From contig NW_019211454.1 of the NCBI RefSeq assembly GCF_002443255.2, positions 5,551,858 through 5,615,857 of the forward strand: a stretch of 64,000 bases of DNA, in the 5' to 3' direction. The position numbers were made by a program, and so were the translations under genes. This stretch comes from Varroa destructor (taxonomy: Eukaryota; Arthropoda; Arachnida; Mesostigmata; Varroidae). Position 1 is the first letter of the stretch; each line of letters opens with the position of its first letter. This document shows positions 37,391 to 49,505 of the stretch, piece by piece. The notes under the pieces were generated by a model. That model did not search any database. It saw only the letters and a list, made by a program, of their open reading frames with translations, and was not told where the DNA came from.

Positions 37391-37421
37391 TCGAATTTAT
37401 TAGGTTTCGATTTATTAGGTT
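37391..37421. repeat. Short tandem duplication of TCGAATTTATTAGGTT
   Basis: Two adjacent units, the second lacking one A (TCGATTTATTAGGTT). Confidence 0.8.
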
Positions 37422-38225
37422 TTTTTCTAAATCCATTTGAAAATGTGAAGACAACCATGTTGTATAGTGAGTGATAGGAAAAAAAATTGAGCTCCTGATG
37501 GTTGGCCTAACTCAAATTCATAACTAACTTGGAAGTGTTGCAGTTGTCTTCTATATTGTTGAAGCTGAAGGGATTGCCACTTCTTTGAACCTCTGTTTTG
37601 AAAAGCAAGGGAACTAATAGCTAGTAAAGTGAACTCAACGACCTATATCCACGGTGGCATCGTATCTACGTTCCTCAATCCAGCTGTCTTTCATCAGCTA
37701 ATTTGCGAACCAATCACCGGGTACGTTAAAGATTATGTGATGATTATTTAGCTAGCGTTGTTGCTAGTGGATGGAATATGGGTCGGCTAAGCGAAGAAAC
37801 GCGACTGATCAGTGAAAAGCCTATACTTTCTAAATGGCCATGTAATTGTCGCCATTTGTTGGCTCTGTATGGCCGCAACGGACCGTTTGAGGGTGTTAAT
37901 CTTATTCGAAGATGTTAATCTCCAACGGTCACAATAGCAATTCGGCTTATGGCCACCTTTATCGTAGTTCGAAGGTCAGCCATTAGAGAAATGCTTTTAA
38001 CAAACATTATTTTAAATATATACATATGTTTGTTATTTGTATACTATGTAATGTTAGCGCGATTTCTTATCTTGAATTATCACTGAAACTATCGACTAAA
38101 ATGATTACGCTCTGAAAATACATATTTGCCAGGTCTTGCGAGGCCTCCGCCGCATGTAACAAATAAATTCTTACAGAAATCAATACTACTTTATTTACGG
38201 GTTAGCTAACCGAGTTTTATTACAG

Positions 38226-38285
38226 GGCAATTTTGGAGAGCATTATCTATTTCTTGACGATATCTGGGTCGCTGAAAAGACGATG
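38226..38285 (+). CDS. Candidate 20-codon internal exon with good splice sites
   Basis: The exon lies between GAGTTTTATTACAG (ending 38225) and ATG|GTAAGA (38286). In phase 0 it reads GNFGEHYLFLDDIWVAEKTM: no Cys, acidic-aromatic, very protein-like. A second frame is also open (AILESIIYFLTISGSL), so the frame is not certain; the third stops. Phase 0 at both ends fits the candidates at 33439 and 45958. The family is not recognised. This is one of the few open segments with both sites near consensus. Confidence 0.35.
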
Positions 38286-38837
38286 GTAAGATGTTTGTAA
38301 ATGCGATTGCATCTGTGTCAGAGCACTAGAGTAATTATGCCTTTTTACTATTGGCCTATAGGGAATGAAAGTGTCCTTTACGTAGCGAGGAATCGGATTG
38401 CCTGAACGCTAGCTAGTTTTTTTTTCGTAAACTAAAAAACTGCTTGCTATATTACTGGTTTGCTTTTTGCGTGATGCGTGTATGTCCTGTAGAAATTGTT
38501 GGGAAGGTAAAACTTTTTCCTGGATGACTTGATTCCCGGACGACAAGATTCACAATCAGGCTGACACAGACCTTTTCGCAGATCCTTCCTGAAAGTGCGT
38601 CTTTCTGACGGACTATATTTAGAACGAATGAAGAAAATCAATGAATAAATGAATCTTCCCATAGAGGGCGGAAATCTTCCTGGTACCATTATGTACGATT
38701 CGTTTTTAAAGATAGTCGATGCATAGGGCTAGTAGTTTTTTGTTTAGATTTTATTGATGCAGCTTGTCAGTCAATACATTCGATTAATTCTATAGCTAGT
38801 ACCTAGTTGGAAATACCTATTATATAATGCTGTTAGA

Positions 38838-38920
38838 GGGTCCTCAGATAGCTCAGAAACCTGGCTGGCAGTCGGTATGTCACACAGTATCTATGATATA
38901 TAGGTTCATTTCCGTTTATC
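38838..38920 (+). repeat. tRNA-like relic with A-box TAGCTCAG
   Basis: GATAGCTCAGAAACCTGG (A box with three extra bases) and, about 50 bases on, ATAGGTTCATTTCCG (B-box-like). No acceptor stem can be formed, so this is a SINE remnant or pseudo-tRNA, possibly of a different subfamily from the three minus-strand copies. Confidence 0.35.
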
Positions 38921-39545
38921 GTCGTTCTAGAAGGGAGAAAGCTGGCTGCTAGATTTCACTGTCTGTTCTTTACATAGGCAGGCAAACCAGTTAGTTTGGT
39001 GGCACCTGTTACTTTCTTTTATCAACCCGAACTTTATCAAATGAAGATCCAAATTGGTCCGAAGTGACGTACAAAAGAAAAATTTTTAATTTATGGCTTG
39101 TAGTCTCAAATTTAACCATGAGGGCTGAATCCATAGGAAATCTGCTTTGCCACATAAAGCTATTAGTTAAACCTTCTAAAAAAAAAAAACTATTTATTTA
39201 TGTAGGGTGATAATTGTGTTCGATAGTTAACACTATAATCGTCACTTCATAGAATGTATCTGCGTAATACGAATGACGCTGTCCTTTCAATCTCCAAATT
39301 CACCTCAAACAACTGCTATGAGATGGGCTTTCAAATAGATTTAGAAGTAACATTGATATTTTGTATCGTCGCCCCCTCTACGCTTCTTACTACTTTAGCG
39401 TTTCCTTCTTCCAAACTTCTCTCGTATAGGTTATGATTTGTAGCCGTGGAGGTCCTAGGTGCGTACAGGATCGTGGGCTCGCTTTTCGCATAGATGAAAA
39501 CTACTTCCGAGCACGCAAGCTGAACATAACCTGAGCCTCAGCTCC

Positions 39546-39640
39546 GACCGGAATTCTAACACTGGACGAAACACACATGAGGGCACGCCTTCTGCTTTGC
39601 CTATCGAGCAGTAATGTACCCTTACTGATGGGCCAAACAG
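39546..39640 (-). repeat. Possible tRNA-like relic
   Basis: On the minus strand, GGCGTGCCCTCATGTG is followed by CCAGTGTTAGAATTCCGG, which resembles a B box with changes. The A box is poor, so this is a weak call. Confidence 0.2.
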
Positions 39641-42049
39641 CCGGGAGCCACCGGTACAACAATCATACCTTCAAGGGGGCAGCTCTGCCCCCCAACGTAC
39701 GCAGTTGCCACTGTGCATTTTCAAATGGGAACACTAGCCTAGCGATTCGGCGTCATTTGCTTGTAAGAAGGTGCCCCCTAAAACGGTAACACCATACAAC
39801 TGCGACTATAGTGGCCTCCTGCAGGGCTACCTCGAAATACCACTGAATTCAGCCGTGTCGGCAGGTGTACATTCCAGTTACTACTATTACTACTAGTCTG
39901 ATAATTTGCCTCATGGTATATTGCAGCGTTAGCCGAGCTACGGTTACTGTAAGGTAAACGAATTCACCACTGCACATAAGAGAACTTTCTTATACGAAAT
40001 ATAGAACTTTTGTCCTATACATCGCTCTTTTGTGTTGTCATTTCTTCGATGTATGTGAGTCACGCTGCCACAGAGTCGCAGCACGGCTTGAAGTCGTGCA
40101 CTGGTGTAGTTGCACGTTTTTAGCGCGACTCGTTCAACGTTACGCACGACCATGCATGTGTTGTCATGCCTGTTGTCAAATGAAGACAAGCAGATGTCAT
40201 CATGATAAGGTGCTTCATTGACTAAACCTGTCTGTAAATGTCTATTCATTTCTTCACCTCGTTGAAATTATAAACGTTTTATCAGATAACGTTAGCTCCG
40301 ACTGCCAATGCAAAACAAAACACTAAGACATTTAATAATACTAGTAGAGTGACGGCTTTTTTTCTAGTTGACTTTATAGCACTATTTAACGTTTCTATAC
40401 AGGATGAACTCTCATCACGATGCAAATAGGTATTATTAATATCTAACGAAGATTGGCTATGCCCGTTGCTTAGTTCTACACTAGACGAATCGTCGGATTT
40501 CGTCCCGCGCCTGTTTTGTCATTAATTAATCTACAGCAAGTATACACCGACAATCATCCAGTCGCCATTATCTTGCTTTACCTGTTACTAGTTTGTAGTA
40601 CTATCAGCCTGCTCTAGTAGTTTTCCATCAGGGAAAATTCATCTTCTCTCGCAATTTGTTATTGTTCCGTAAATGTCTATGCATGTAGTTACGAAGCTGC
40701 TTTAGCGTTAGTTGATTGATTTTGCTTTCAAAACGCGCGTGGACAGGGTCGGCCGAGCTTTGAGGCACGTGGGTGAAGTACGCCTTCAGCCGACTTTCAA
40801 CCGATGCTGCCACTATCGAAGTCAGCTAGCCTATCAGTTCCTGAAACGTCACTAAACGTCTGAGAGTTGCTCACATTTTTATTATTAATAAATAGTGACA
40901 CATATATTCATTTGACATTTTGGCATTTTTTTTCTAAATATAAGTTAGGAAAACATTTTTCACGAAAATCAACTTCACATTTGCGGGTCCAATTGAAATT
41001 TGTGAAAAATCTATTCAAGAAACGATTAGAAATACAAACTTGTTGTTTTATTGTTAGAAAACTGAAATTGGGTGTTTAAACACGAACCGTGTGTCAATTG
41101 GACCCATCTAAAGTTTTTGTCTGAAATCTAAGAATTACCCCTTATGTGAATTTCCATCTAAAAAAGCTTTCGTTTCAATATCATGCATCCGATTCTTGGT
41201 TTTTTTGTCAGCTATCGATTTATGTATCGTATTTTTGTTCAGCTCGTCAAGATCTATCGATTGGACTAAAGAATTATTGTACTTTATGTAGATAAATATT
41301 GTCGATATTTTGGTAGGTACTATCCTTTATAGAGTATTTTTGAAAAAAAAAACCGGAATATTTGTCATATTAAACACTAGAATCTTCCAATTGACTCTTA
41401 ATAGAAATTCCCTTAAAAAAATCCGTAAAAATAGCTCGACACACATTTTCGTACCATTGTCACCTGGGCGGGACAGACTGTTAACCAATTTTCTACTGCC
41501 GGCACACCGAAATACACATTTCGAGCATGATGCGTTTTTACTCAGCTCATGGAGGTTCTCCTCTAGGTTCTCGCGTTTCGAGGAGGATTTTTTTTAACGT
41601 AGAAACCGAGATTTTGCATTGCATTTGCAAGAGCTTTCGATTTGCATCAAGAACGACGGTCTCCCCTTTTACATCGACTTCCATGTGGACATTCGGCTAC
41701 CACTTTGTCAATGGAAGCAAATCTTTCAACGAAAACCCCACTGAAAAATAGCCCGTCCCAACTTTTCTCATAGATGCCAAAAAGAAAGCAAAGGTCGCAA
41801 AAAAAAAACTAATAATTTGCCCAAATTAATTATGTTTTACAGGACGAAGAATAAACTGCCATTTTACGCGTAACTCGATTCCGGGAGCTACTTCACCGAT
41901 CCGTCAAAAATCAGTTCGATCCGATAATTTTAACGGATTTAGTTGGATCGTACAAACAAGTGGATACGGAGTTTTAGTTGTTTAGAGATATATAGATAGA
42001 TAGAAGAATGTTGTAACTGTTAAGGGATATTGCCTGCTGCGCGTTGTAT

Positions 42050-42158
42050 GGCGCAACTCTTTCTAGTTATGAGAAGAAACGAGCTTGCGCCAATCTTGAA
42101 CCTAAATGACTGTGCATGTCCGTAGGATTAGTACATTACCATTGCACTATTGGGCTCT
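42050..42158 (-). repeat. tRNA-derived SINE relic, copy 3
   Basis: On the minus strand: AATAGTGCAATGGTAATGTA (A box; compare TGCAATAGTAACGTG in copy 1), an anticodon-arm-like ATCCTACGGAC, B box TTTAGGTTCAAGATTG, and a tail GCGCAAGCTCGTTTC that aligns with the other tails. It has the clearest tRNA-like head of the three. Confidence 0.5.
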
Positions 42159-43074
42159 TCGTACGTACATCTATATGTGTAGGCACTACGTTAAATACTA
42201 AGACAAAACAACAATCACAACAAGCCAACAGCTCGAATTAAAAATTACATGTACCCCAAAATCTTCGGAAGTGCGCATCTCATAGCCTAATAGGTTGAGT
42301 AACCTTGATGGAGAAACGAAGGCCTTTTTTGTAACCATAAATAAAACGTGGAAATTGGAACGTAAAGTCAAATCCATTTTGTTGCATTCAAGCTAATATT
42401 TTGTATTCTGTAAGATCCAATTTCGTTATAAATGAATTATTTAGAAAATATATGTTTGGGTAAATACAGATCATCCCGTGTGAAAACTGAAGTATTCCAC
42501 AACAACGTCAAACATAGTCAAGTCGCCCAATATCATTTCTTCAAGGAATTCTCCCATTTTTAAAAGCTTTGCCTTTTCGTATCGTTTTGATTGCCCGATG
42601 CCCGGCCTATTTCGTAGGTCGAATTAATTCCTCAAGTAGGATTTCATCAACAAACAATATAGCTCCCATCCGGAACTGAGAATACCCCTGCGCCCGCCTT
42701 ATTCTATTATAAAATCACTATTCAGCCTATCGCCTCTTAGCAGACGCAGGATGAAGTGGCCCCCACTCGTTTGGCAACCCTGTTCTATTTCGCTACGAGC
42801 CGCACACATATGTCACTATCGAACGCACTGATATATGGCCACTGTTGAAGTTTCGAGAAATCGTATTAACTGAAGGAGACAACAGGCAATCATGGCAGGC
42901 GACAATCTTTTGGGAAGCAGACAAGAAGTAAAGGGCGAAGCGCGTCCGCTGGAATATTGTCCTCTTTTGTGCCTTCATTCTTTCAGCCACGCGTGGTCTC
43001 CATCCTTTGTCTCCTTTGCTGGAAGTCATCAGGGGTCTTGCTAGACTTTAAATTTTTGTATTCTATCCACGCAG

Positions 43075-43250
43075 CTAAAGGACCCCGTACACATAAGCGA
43101 TTCGTAATCCCCCTGCCGAAGCGAGCAAAACCCACTCCAATTAGATACCTGTGGAGGCAGGTCTTTGATGCGACACGTAAAAAAGTGATTCGGAGGATTT
43201 TTTCATATAAAAAGTTACCTAATGTTCAAAAAAAAGACTCCCCCTTATAG
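43075..43250 (+). CDS. Candidate basic terminal exon, 57 codons
   Basis: The acceptor TTTTTGTATTCTATCCACGCAG (ending 43074) is good. With two leftover bases the frame reads KGPRTHKRFVIPLPKRAK, then RYLWRQVFDATRKKVIRRIF and ends at TAG (43248-43250). About a third of residues are Lys or Arg and there is no Cys, as in RNA- or DNA-binding tails; no family is assigned. The frame is open upstream of the acceptor to about 42957. It requires an upstream exon ending in phase 1, and the only phase-1 donors I found upstream are tens of kb away. Confidence 0.25.
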
Positions 43251-44708
43251 AAGGATGCGTGGGTATGAAACCGAGCGGCTCTCATAGTTCCTGACACAAT
43301 GTCCTCAATTCCATGGTTGAAACGCGCGTGGCACTTCTGGCGCCCTTGAGTCAGTCGATGAAAATGCTAATTTGCTTTCATTATTTCGTACACATATATG
43401 ACACTTAGTTGTGGCGAATTGGAGCAGAACATTTGTGTCTCCTCTATATTGAAAAATATTCAAACATTTTATTAGGGCTGCTATCACACTTACTACAATA
43501 TTATTAAACATGCTTAATTAAAAACGACATTTTAAGTTTGCACTGATACCGTCTGTTCTGCTGTTCTCTATAAACATCTGACTTCTTCATGTACATACGT
43601 ATCAGTCGAAGTATGATCAGTCTTTTGTCTCTTAAGTTGTTTTTCGCGGCTTCATCCCTTTCATGCTTCACTGTCTATCATCTCAGTCGATATCCGCTCA
43701 TATATCAGCGTACGAACATTCCTATTTACTACATCTTGCTACAGTTTCTGCCGATAGTCCTTACACGTCCACGTCCCGCATGCCGGCTGGTATGCTATGG
43801 CTTTCAACGCGACATGGCATAAATGTTTATGTCCTATACGTCAGCATTACGCGCTAACACTTGTGACATTTTAGCGACGGTTGACGATGACCGGGGTGCC
43901 GGCCAAGTGAGATTTGTTCCCGATCCGGACTGAGATCCTTTTTCGATGACCTTGTCAGTGACACACAATATGGAAGAGTGCCAACGAGGACTAACTGAGA
44001 AGGGACCAGGCGAAGTGATAGTCAAATGGCGCCCTGTACCCCCTACCATGTCAAGTTCTCCCAGAGATGGGGCGGCTGCCAAACCGAAGTAAAATGAGAA
44101 TGTTTCCTACCACGGCCTCAAGAATCGATTTTGTCCTACGTATTAGTGTTATTACCTGATGCGGATTCTGCTGCTAAAGCCGGGCCACCACGATGCAGCT
44201 TGCTGTCTGCTCAGCCATGCTTTTCGCAACTCCCTTACTTCGCGGATAAATCCGTTACGCTTGGCCTAGCGTCTGATGGAGCAGCGGCCATAGCACAATG
44301 ATCTTGCATCCGTAACAGAATACGAAAATGTTTAGCTTAAAAAATAACCAAAACCTGCGCTTGGTTCACTGAAGAAGAAACGGAAGGTCGAATGAAGCAT
44401 AGTATCGGGGTATTTGGTGTTCCTTTTTGTTATTGTCATGATACCTAAGTGAAGAAAAAGGTACCTGTAAAGGATATTCAAATTTTCAACTAATCGTTAA
44501 GGCAAATTCAAAATGTTTGTATATTCTAAATATTTCGGCGCTCAATTTTCAAATGCGTTTGCATGCGTCTGGTCAATGTGACACTCCATTAGATAAGCTA
44601 CTCAATAGAACTATCATTGTCATTAATAGGTATGCTAATTCAACCGATCAACTCGTAACAGGTTCACTTCGCATATTTCACAAATATAAAAAAAAAAAAA
44701 ACTGGATT

Positions 44709-44775
44709 ATAACGAAAATAGCACAAGCTTGTTTGTGCTATTTTCGTTATTATCTTTGTTATTGAAACAAAGATA
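44709..44775. repeat. Two back-to-back perfect hairpins
   Basis: The first has perfect 18-bp arms (44709-44726 and 44733-44750; ATAACGAAAATAGCACAA) with a 6-base loop. The second starts at the very next base: TATCTTTGTT (44751-44760), 5-base loop, AACAAAGATA (44766-44775). An A13 run lies just upstream (about 44689-44701). An 18-bp perfect foldback is far beyond chance for this window. It could be a foldback element, a non-coding RNA hairpin or a recombination-prone site. Confidence 0.95.
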
Positions 44776-45247
44776 GTCCTACTCCTCTAAGATGTTTATT
44801 CGATTGTTCACTTCATCTACATAGAATTATTAAGTGTGTTACTGGGTGCCTATTTTCTAAATGCATAGGTACCCTTCAGTTTACATGCCAGTTACACTAT
44901 GCTTCGTCTATAGATAATGAATTCAGTTGTAGGGCTTAGAAGACCTTAGCGAACATATAGACCTGCAACACTTGGCACTAGGTGACAGTGGTACGTATGC
45001 AGCTCCCTTCGCTTCGAGGCGTCTTGAATAACAGAGGTTGTTTGAGGCACAAGTGCGGAAGCGATGCATTCTTAATGATTTCCGGCTAGCGAACCGCCAC
45101 TTCGCCCGTAGTGGCCGACCCATAAAGGACATTAGGACGTACCAGACAGCCGTATAGGCAGGACGCGCCAAGTCGTCAACAAATGTTAAGGATATCCATC
45201 CATCGACTAAAATCCATCAAACAGGCCTCTCTGGGACGAGTACGTCA

Positions 45248-45259
45248 GGCAGGCCTGCC
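45248..45259. repeat. 12-bp perfect palindrome
   Basis: GGCAGGCCTGCC reads the same on both strands. Confidence 0.9.
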
Positions 45260-45957
45260 CTGCAAGCTGACTGATAGAGGCAAATCACTGCGACGCTTTA
45301 GAGCAACGTTTTGGCGCCTGCCTAAGGCAACTGCTAGTCCTTAGAGGCGCTGGCCTGTACTCGTTCGCACATACATGAATTGCAATAGATCTTGAAACCT
45401 GGGGGGATGCAGAGATCCAACCAAAAGATGCCAAGCCGTCCTTCGCCAAACCGGGTCTTGCTGTTACGATGTTGCAAGCACGAACGAAGACATTCTACTT
45501 TTCGAGGACTTTCTTATAAAGGCTACGAAAAAAAGCCGGTGCCCGTAGTGATCGCACATAGAACAGTGACACACTATATATTGCCTATTGGTGAAGCTAC
45601 ATTGAAGAGCTTTGTGATTTAAGCGTAGCTCAAAGATAGTTCTTAGCTGCCTCAGAACATTCGTTGGTTACCATAAGTCAGCACAGAATATGTCGAACAG
45701 ACTGTGCAAAAATTATCTATGTTGCCGCGTGCCTCCTGAGGGTTTCTTACCTCGGGCGACCTGTGAACGACAATGTCGTACTAGCGTTGGTTGCTATAGT
45801 GAACTCTGCGAGTCGTGATGGTGAACGAGCTGCTCGAATTGGCGTCGCTCAGGTTTTAACAGTGTCACGGTGATCGCTGATAGTGTCCAAAAGAAAGTGA
45901 AGGGTTCGTGAAGGTTTCGTAATGTGATAGGATCGATCGTTGCTCTCGGTTTTTTAG

Positions 45958-46135
45958 CCGAACCAACCACTTGAGTTTGGCTTCCACTGGCCCAATCCTT
46001 CGCACGGAGTGCCTTTTTGGAAGCTTTTCAGTTTTGCGGGCGTGCACACTCGTACGCCAGAGGAATCGAGTGTGGGTTCGATAAAGATACGAAACTGTTT
46101 ATCCTTGCGTCTTCAGCAGCTTCTGGTGGTTGATA
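45958..46135 (+). CDS. Candidate internal exon, 59 codons, phase 0 in, phase 1 out
   Basis: The acceptor (GCTCTCGGTTTTTTAG, ending 45957) supplies the in-frame TAG that bounds the frame, so the open frame starts exactly at the splice site. It reads PNQPLEFGFHWPNPSHGVPF, then KLFSFAGVHTRTPEESS and LSLRLQQLLVVD, and ends at GATA|GTAAGT (46136). Unspliced, it runs on to TAA near 46236, 91+ codons in all, which is long for this composition. It is phase-compatible with 38226 upstream and 49453 downstream; the split codon with the latter would be Lys. The family is not recognised. A minus-strand frame overlaps its start. Confidence 0.35.
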
Positions 46136-49100
46136 GTAAGTGCTTTACGCAGAACGCTGGAACCGACAAATGTAGAGTTGAAACCAATATGAGATATTTA
46201 CATAGAAATCAAATAGATGTCTGGAAAAAGAACTAATCTACTAGTAACCGCCCTATGAGTGCTGGTCAATGAAGACGCTGAGACAGCTTAATTCTAGAGG
46301 TCAGGTTTTCTTAGTTTATTGATCTTGTCAAGTATACAAGACTAAGCTAAACATAAACAATGCCCCGGACAATAGACCTTTGTTGGGAACAATAGCGCCC
46401 GCAAGTTTCAGCCCCCCTCCTACAAAAAGAATTATCAGATAGCATAGTTTAGTTGAAACTATCGCATAATAAGAAACTTAAGCCCTTTTTGTAATGTCAC
46501 AGTCCTATCGAGAATGTCTGCTTTGAAGCTCACGTTCTTATATCTTCTATAAGGTTTGAAGATGATAAAACTATATTCTACGATCGAACATGCGCAATTC
46601 AATTTAGCCATCCTCCATCGAATAATTGACAACTAGAATAATGAAGCTTATACACTTCCGTATTGCAATGGTTTCATCTATGCTCAACTATGTACATACC
46701 TCACCAACAAAAACAGTGCGATGCATAATCTATAAGTTATGTAGGAGTTGCAATCTACATGCAGAACGAGGAAACAATACGTGTTAAAGCGAAGCTTTTG
46801 TATTATGTAAGTACCTTTCAATGAGTAGTCTAATTCTTCTAAAAATTGTGGGCACGCTTAAGAAGAACCATCACGATATCTTTAGCTGCACTTATTGGAC
46901 GACATAAAAAAAGTGGGATAAGGGTCCAAGAAATGGGTTTTAAAGATACCTGTGTGTCTTCTATGATACTTTTTGGGCAACGGTCGAGATAAGCATATCT
47001 TTAAATATCTATTGCTGGCGACCTGTTGTCCACTAGGCTAAAGAAGTTATTTAAGCTTCACGTTTGGCTCAACGATAACTTACTCGCAATTTAACGTCTG
47101 CATTTATATTATCCAGAAACTACACCTAAATTATTTCGAATAAAAGCTACTTTTCTTGGGTCGCCGCTTGCAGTCAGGACACGCTATAGATAAAAATCCT
47201 TCGACTTACTTGCTTTTTACTGCTAAGAGATTTAGATGTCCAATACATCATCACCAGTCTCCATTTACCGAGGAACATCTGGCAATTGGACGTTATCTTA
47301 TATGGTCGCTTTAAGGAAGCGGTTTTATATCTTGGTAAACCCTTGGCTGTTACGAAATCTGTGTCGTGTGTCGATTATATATGTACGTAAGTACCGTAGG
47401 CGTCTGGGTTTCTGTCATCAAGTTGCTGTTGAGAACATTCGGCATAACTTTTTTTTTATTTATCTACGTTCAGAGTGTACTTGCCACTAAATACGTATAT
47501 AAAGTTTTACGTCACATTGAATATATAGACTTTACTTGGTTGCCAAAGACGACCAGACAAGACAGGGTATTTTAGATTTCATCAGAGGCATCTATTATCC
47601 CACCTAATGGAAAAATTTAATTTTTGTTGCTTTTTTTTTAATTAAAATCGTTAGGAAACTATAACACGAAAGAACTAAATTATCTGATGTATTTTTAAAA
47701 TTCAACTTTAGCGAACTTGAATTCGATAGGGAATCCTAACATTTTCGGTTTTAACTGCTACTGATGAACGAAATGATCTTGTGGCTTAATTAACAAACCA
47801 TTTCATACTTATTGTAAGATATCTATTTATCGGAGCTCTGATACTCGTTTTATTTAGTGACGTTCCATGCCAGCGTAGTTCTAATGCATTAAAAACAATT
47901 TTCACATTGACCTGTTTTCAGATCCGGTCGGCACAATTCGTCCTCTCTAAAGCTTCTTAGGTTCCCCCTTTTGGCCCACTTGTTTCACGCTCCCAAAGGA
48001 AGATTGTACTAAAGCCATTTGAGCACTTTCTCTCTCTCTCTCTCTCTCTGTCTGTCTCGCGCGTTCGCTCGCTAAACCACAAAAACCTTTTCTGAAGCAG
48101 TTGCATCGACGGCCAAGCCGCCAGTTTATTACCTCGTATGCAAATGAGGTCGTGTCGGAAAATTATTTCCTCAAACCGTTTTTGCGGCTTTGCTTGCTTT
48201 TCCAGCTTCTTTTTTCCATTAGGCAGCTTTTTCTCAGGACCCAATGCAGCACCACTGCGACTGTCACAACGATGTCAAGCGAGGTCTCGTGTCTGGAGCC
48301 TGCCGGAGCGAACGCTGAGAGCTGTTTAAGAGCTCAGCCGTGCTTCACTATTCAAGACAATCCCCCTCCCTTTGAGAAGCCCACGTCTATTTGTCTAACG
48401 CAGTCAGTCTAGCCAACGTGCAGCGCGTAGCGGCCGACGTTCAGATATCGTGCTATGTCTGTGCGATTGTATGCGCAGTGGTGAATAAATGAAGAAACTA
48501 AGGGGGAAGGTGAAAGAGAGTAACGTTCCCACTCTGTGACGTGCATTTTTACTGGACGTTTGTGAAAATTAAACATTAGCAAAAAAGCGCAGGTGATGAT
48601 GCCTGATAATGTACTAAAGTTAGCGCTAGATATTGGGCGTTTACTGCGATAATAAAGAGGATAATAATAGAACAGGGCCTTATTTGTTGATTGGTTCGAT
48701 TAATGGACCAGGAATACGGTAGTCGAAGATGAACGGGGTCTCGTGTAGGAAAGTCGAGATACTATTCATTATCATATTTCCCCATGTTTACCTATGCGTA
48801 GATAAACATTGCACAAAGCATTAGTTGTTAGCTTTTTTATAGTGCGACCTTTTCACGCCTTAGAGTTTGTTTCTATATTGTAATATGGTAATGGTTTTAC
48901 GCTGAGGGAATGCATAAAAAGCAATTATAGCAAAAACAGTAATAGTCTGTACATATTGCTAATCCCCCTAACGGTGACGAGAGAAGTGTAGTCCTTAACT
49001 GGGATTGTTTGCATTTAACCTAACAAAGTTGTATGTGCTTTGCGTAAACAAAGAAAGAACAAAGTGCTATTTTAGGTTTACAACAAATGAATTTTTCAAT

Positions 49101-49452
49101 TAAATACGGGAACTGGGGTAATCTACCCTTGAGAGGCCGTTTCACATGCTTACGCCGCCACTCCATCAGGCAGAACATCGATTCGAACAGAGATACATTT
49201 TTAATGCTAGTTACAGAGTAAGATTAGCTTACATAAACAGATAAGTACATGGACATATCTAAGTAAGTGTTAACTAGCTTTTGTCTTATGACACTAAAGT
49301 TCATAATTTTCTGGCCTTATCAATATGTCCAATATTTTCTCACTCGTAACGTTGACTTAGTCATTGGCTAGCACGATACGCGGCGATCCGGATGTATTAT
49401 ACGAACATAGAATTTTTTACGCGAATTAAAAACCTTTTTCTTTTTTTTGCAG
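46136..49452 (+). other. Possible intron; contains a TC microsatellite and a GC-rich patch
   Basis: Bounded by GTAAGT and TTTTTTTTGCAG. Inside, 48.0-48.5 kb is GC-richer, with (TC)n, an octamer ATGCAAAT at 48138-48145 and a 46-codon ATG frame near 48272-48412 (starting MSSEVSCLEPAG) that has no donor. Confidence 0.3.
48029..48049. repeat. (TC)n microsatellite
   Basis: About ten TC units followed by TGTCTGTC. Confidence 0.95.
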
Positions 49453-49505
49453 AACAAGCGCTTCAAGTTGTTTCGGGAATAGTACGCATATCAGTTAGCA
49501 TTACG
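49453..49505 (+). CDS. Candidate 53-base microexon with near-ideal splice sites
   Basis: The acceptor is CCTTTTTCTTTTTTTTGCAG and the donor is ACG|GTAAGT (49506), the best matched pair in the window. Only one frame is open: after two leftover bases it reads QALQVVSGIVRISVSIT. This gives phase 1 in and phase 0 out. The residues are hydrophobic, and with the next candidate exon (VLASNYLVVSF) they would make a membrane-like stretch. It could equally be a non-coding exon or a decoy, since short spacing between strong sites does occur by chance. Confidence 0.4.

Larger units (their letters stand above)
33628..38225. other. No supported gene; possible long intron, with tandem repeat and microsatellites
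   Basis: A GC-rich patch at 33.9-34.15 kb is open in both a plus (33901-34149) and a minus frame without splice support. Strong acceptors at about 36529 and 37031 open 46-69 codons but have no donor. (GCAA)n at 34562 and (TA)n at 35972 are listed. Confidence 0.45.
38286..42049. other. No supported gene; tRNA-like relics
   Basis: Contains tRNA-like relics at 38838 and near 39546. Frames in the GC-richer part at 39.5-39.8 kb are chance-sized. Confidence 0.45.
43251..45957. other. No supported gene; paired hairpins at 44.7 kb
   Basis: A GC-rich patch at 43.85-44.3 kb is open on the minus strand for about 80 codons after an acceptor-like TTTGGCAG, with no donor. A 12-bp palindrome GGCAGGCCTGCC lies at 45248-45259. 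The hairpin pair is listed separately. Confidence 0.45.

Noticed and set aside
43834..44082. Minus-strand 82-codon frame, Ser/Pro/Thr-rich
   Set aside because: GC-rich patch with few stops in any frame; begins with a non-ATG codon, and there is no donor.
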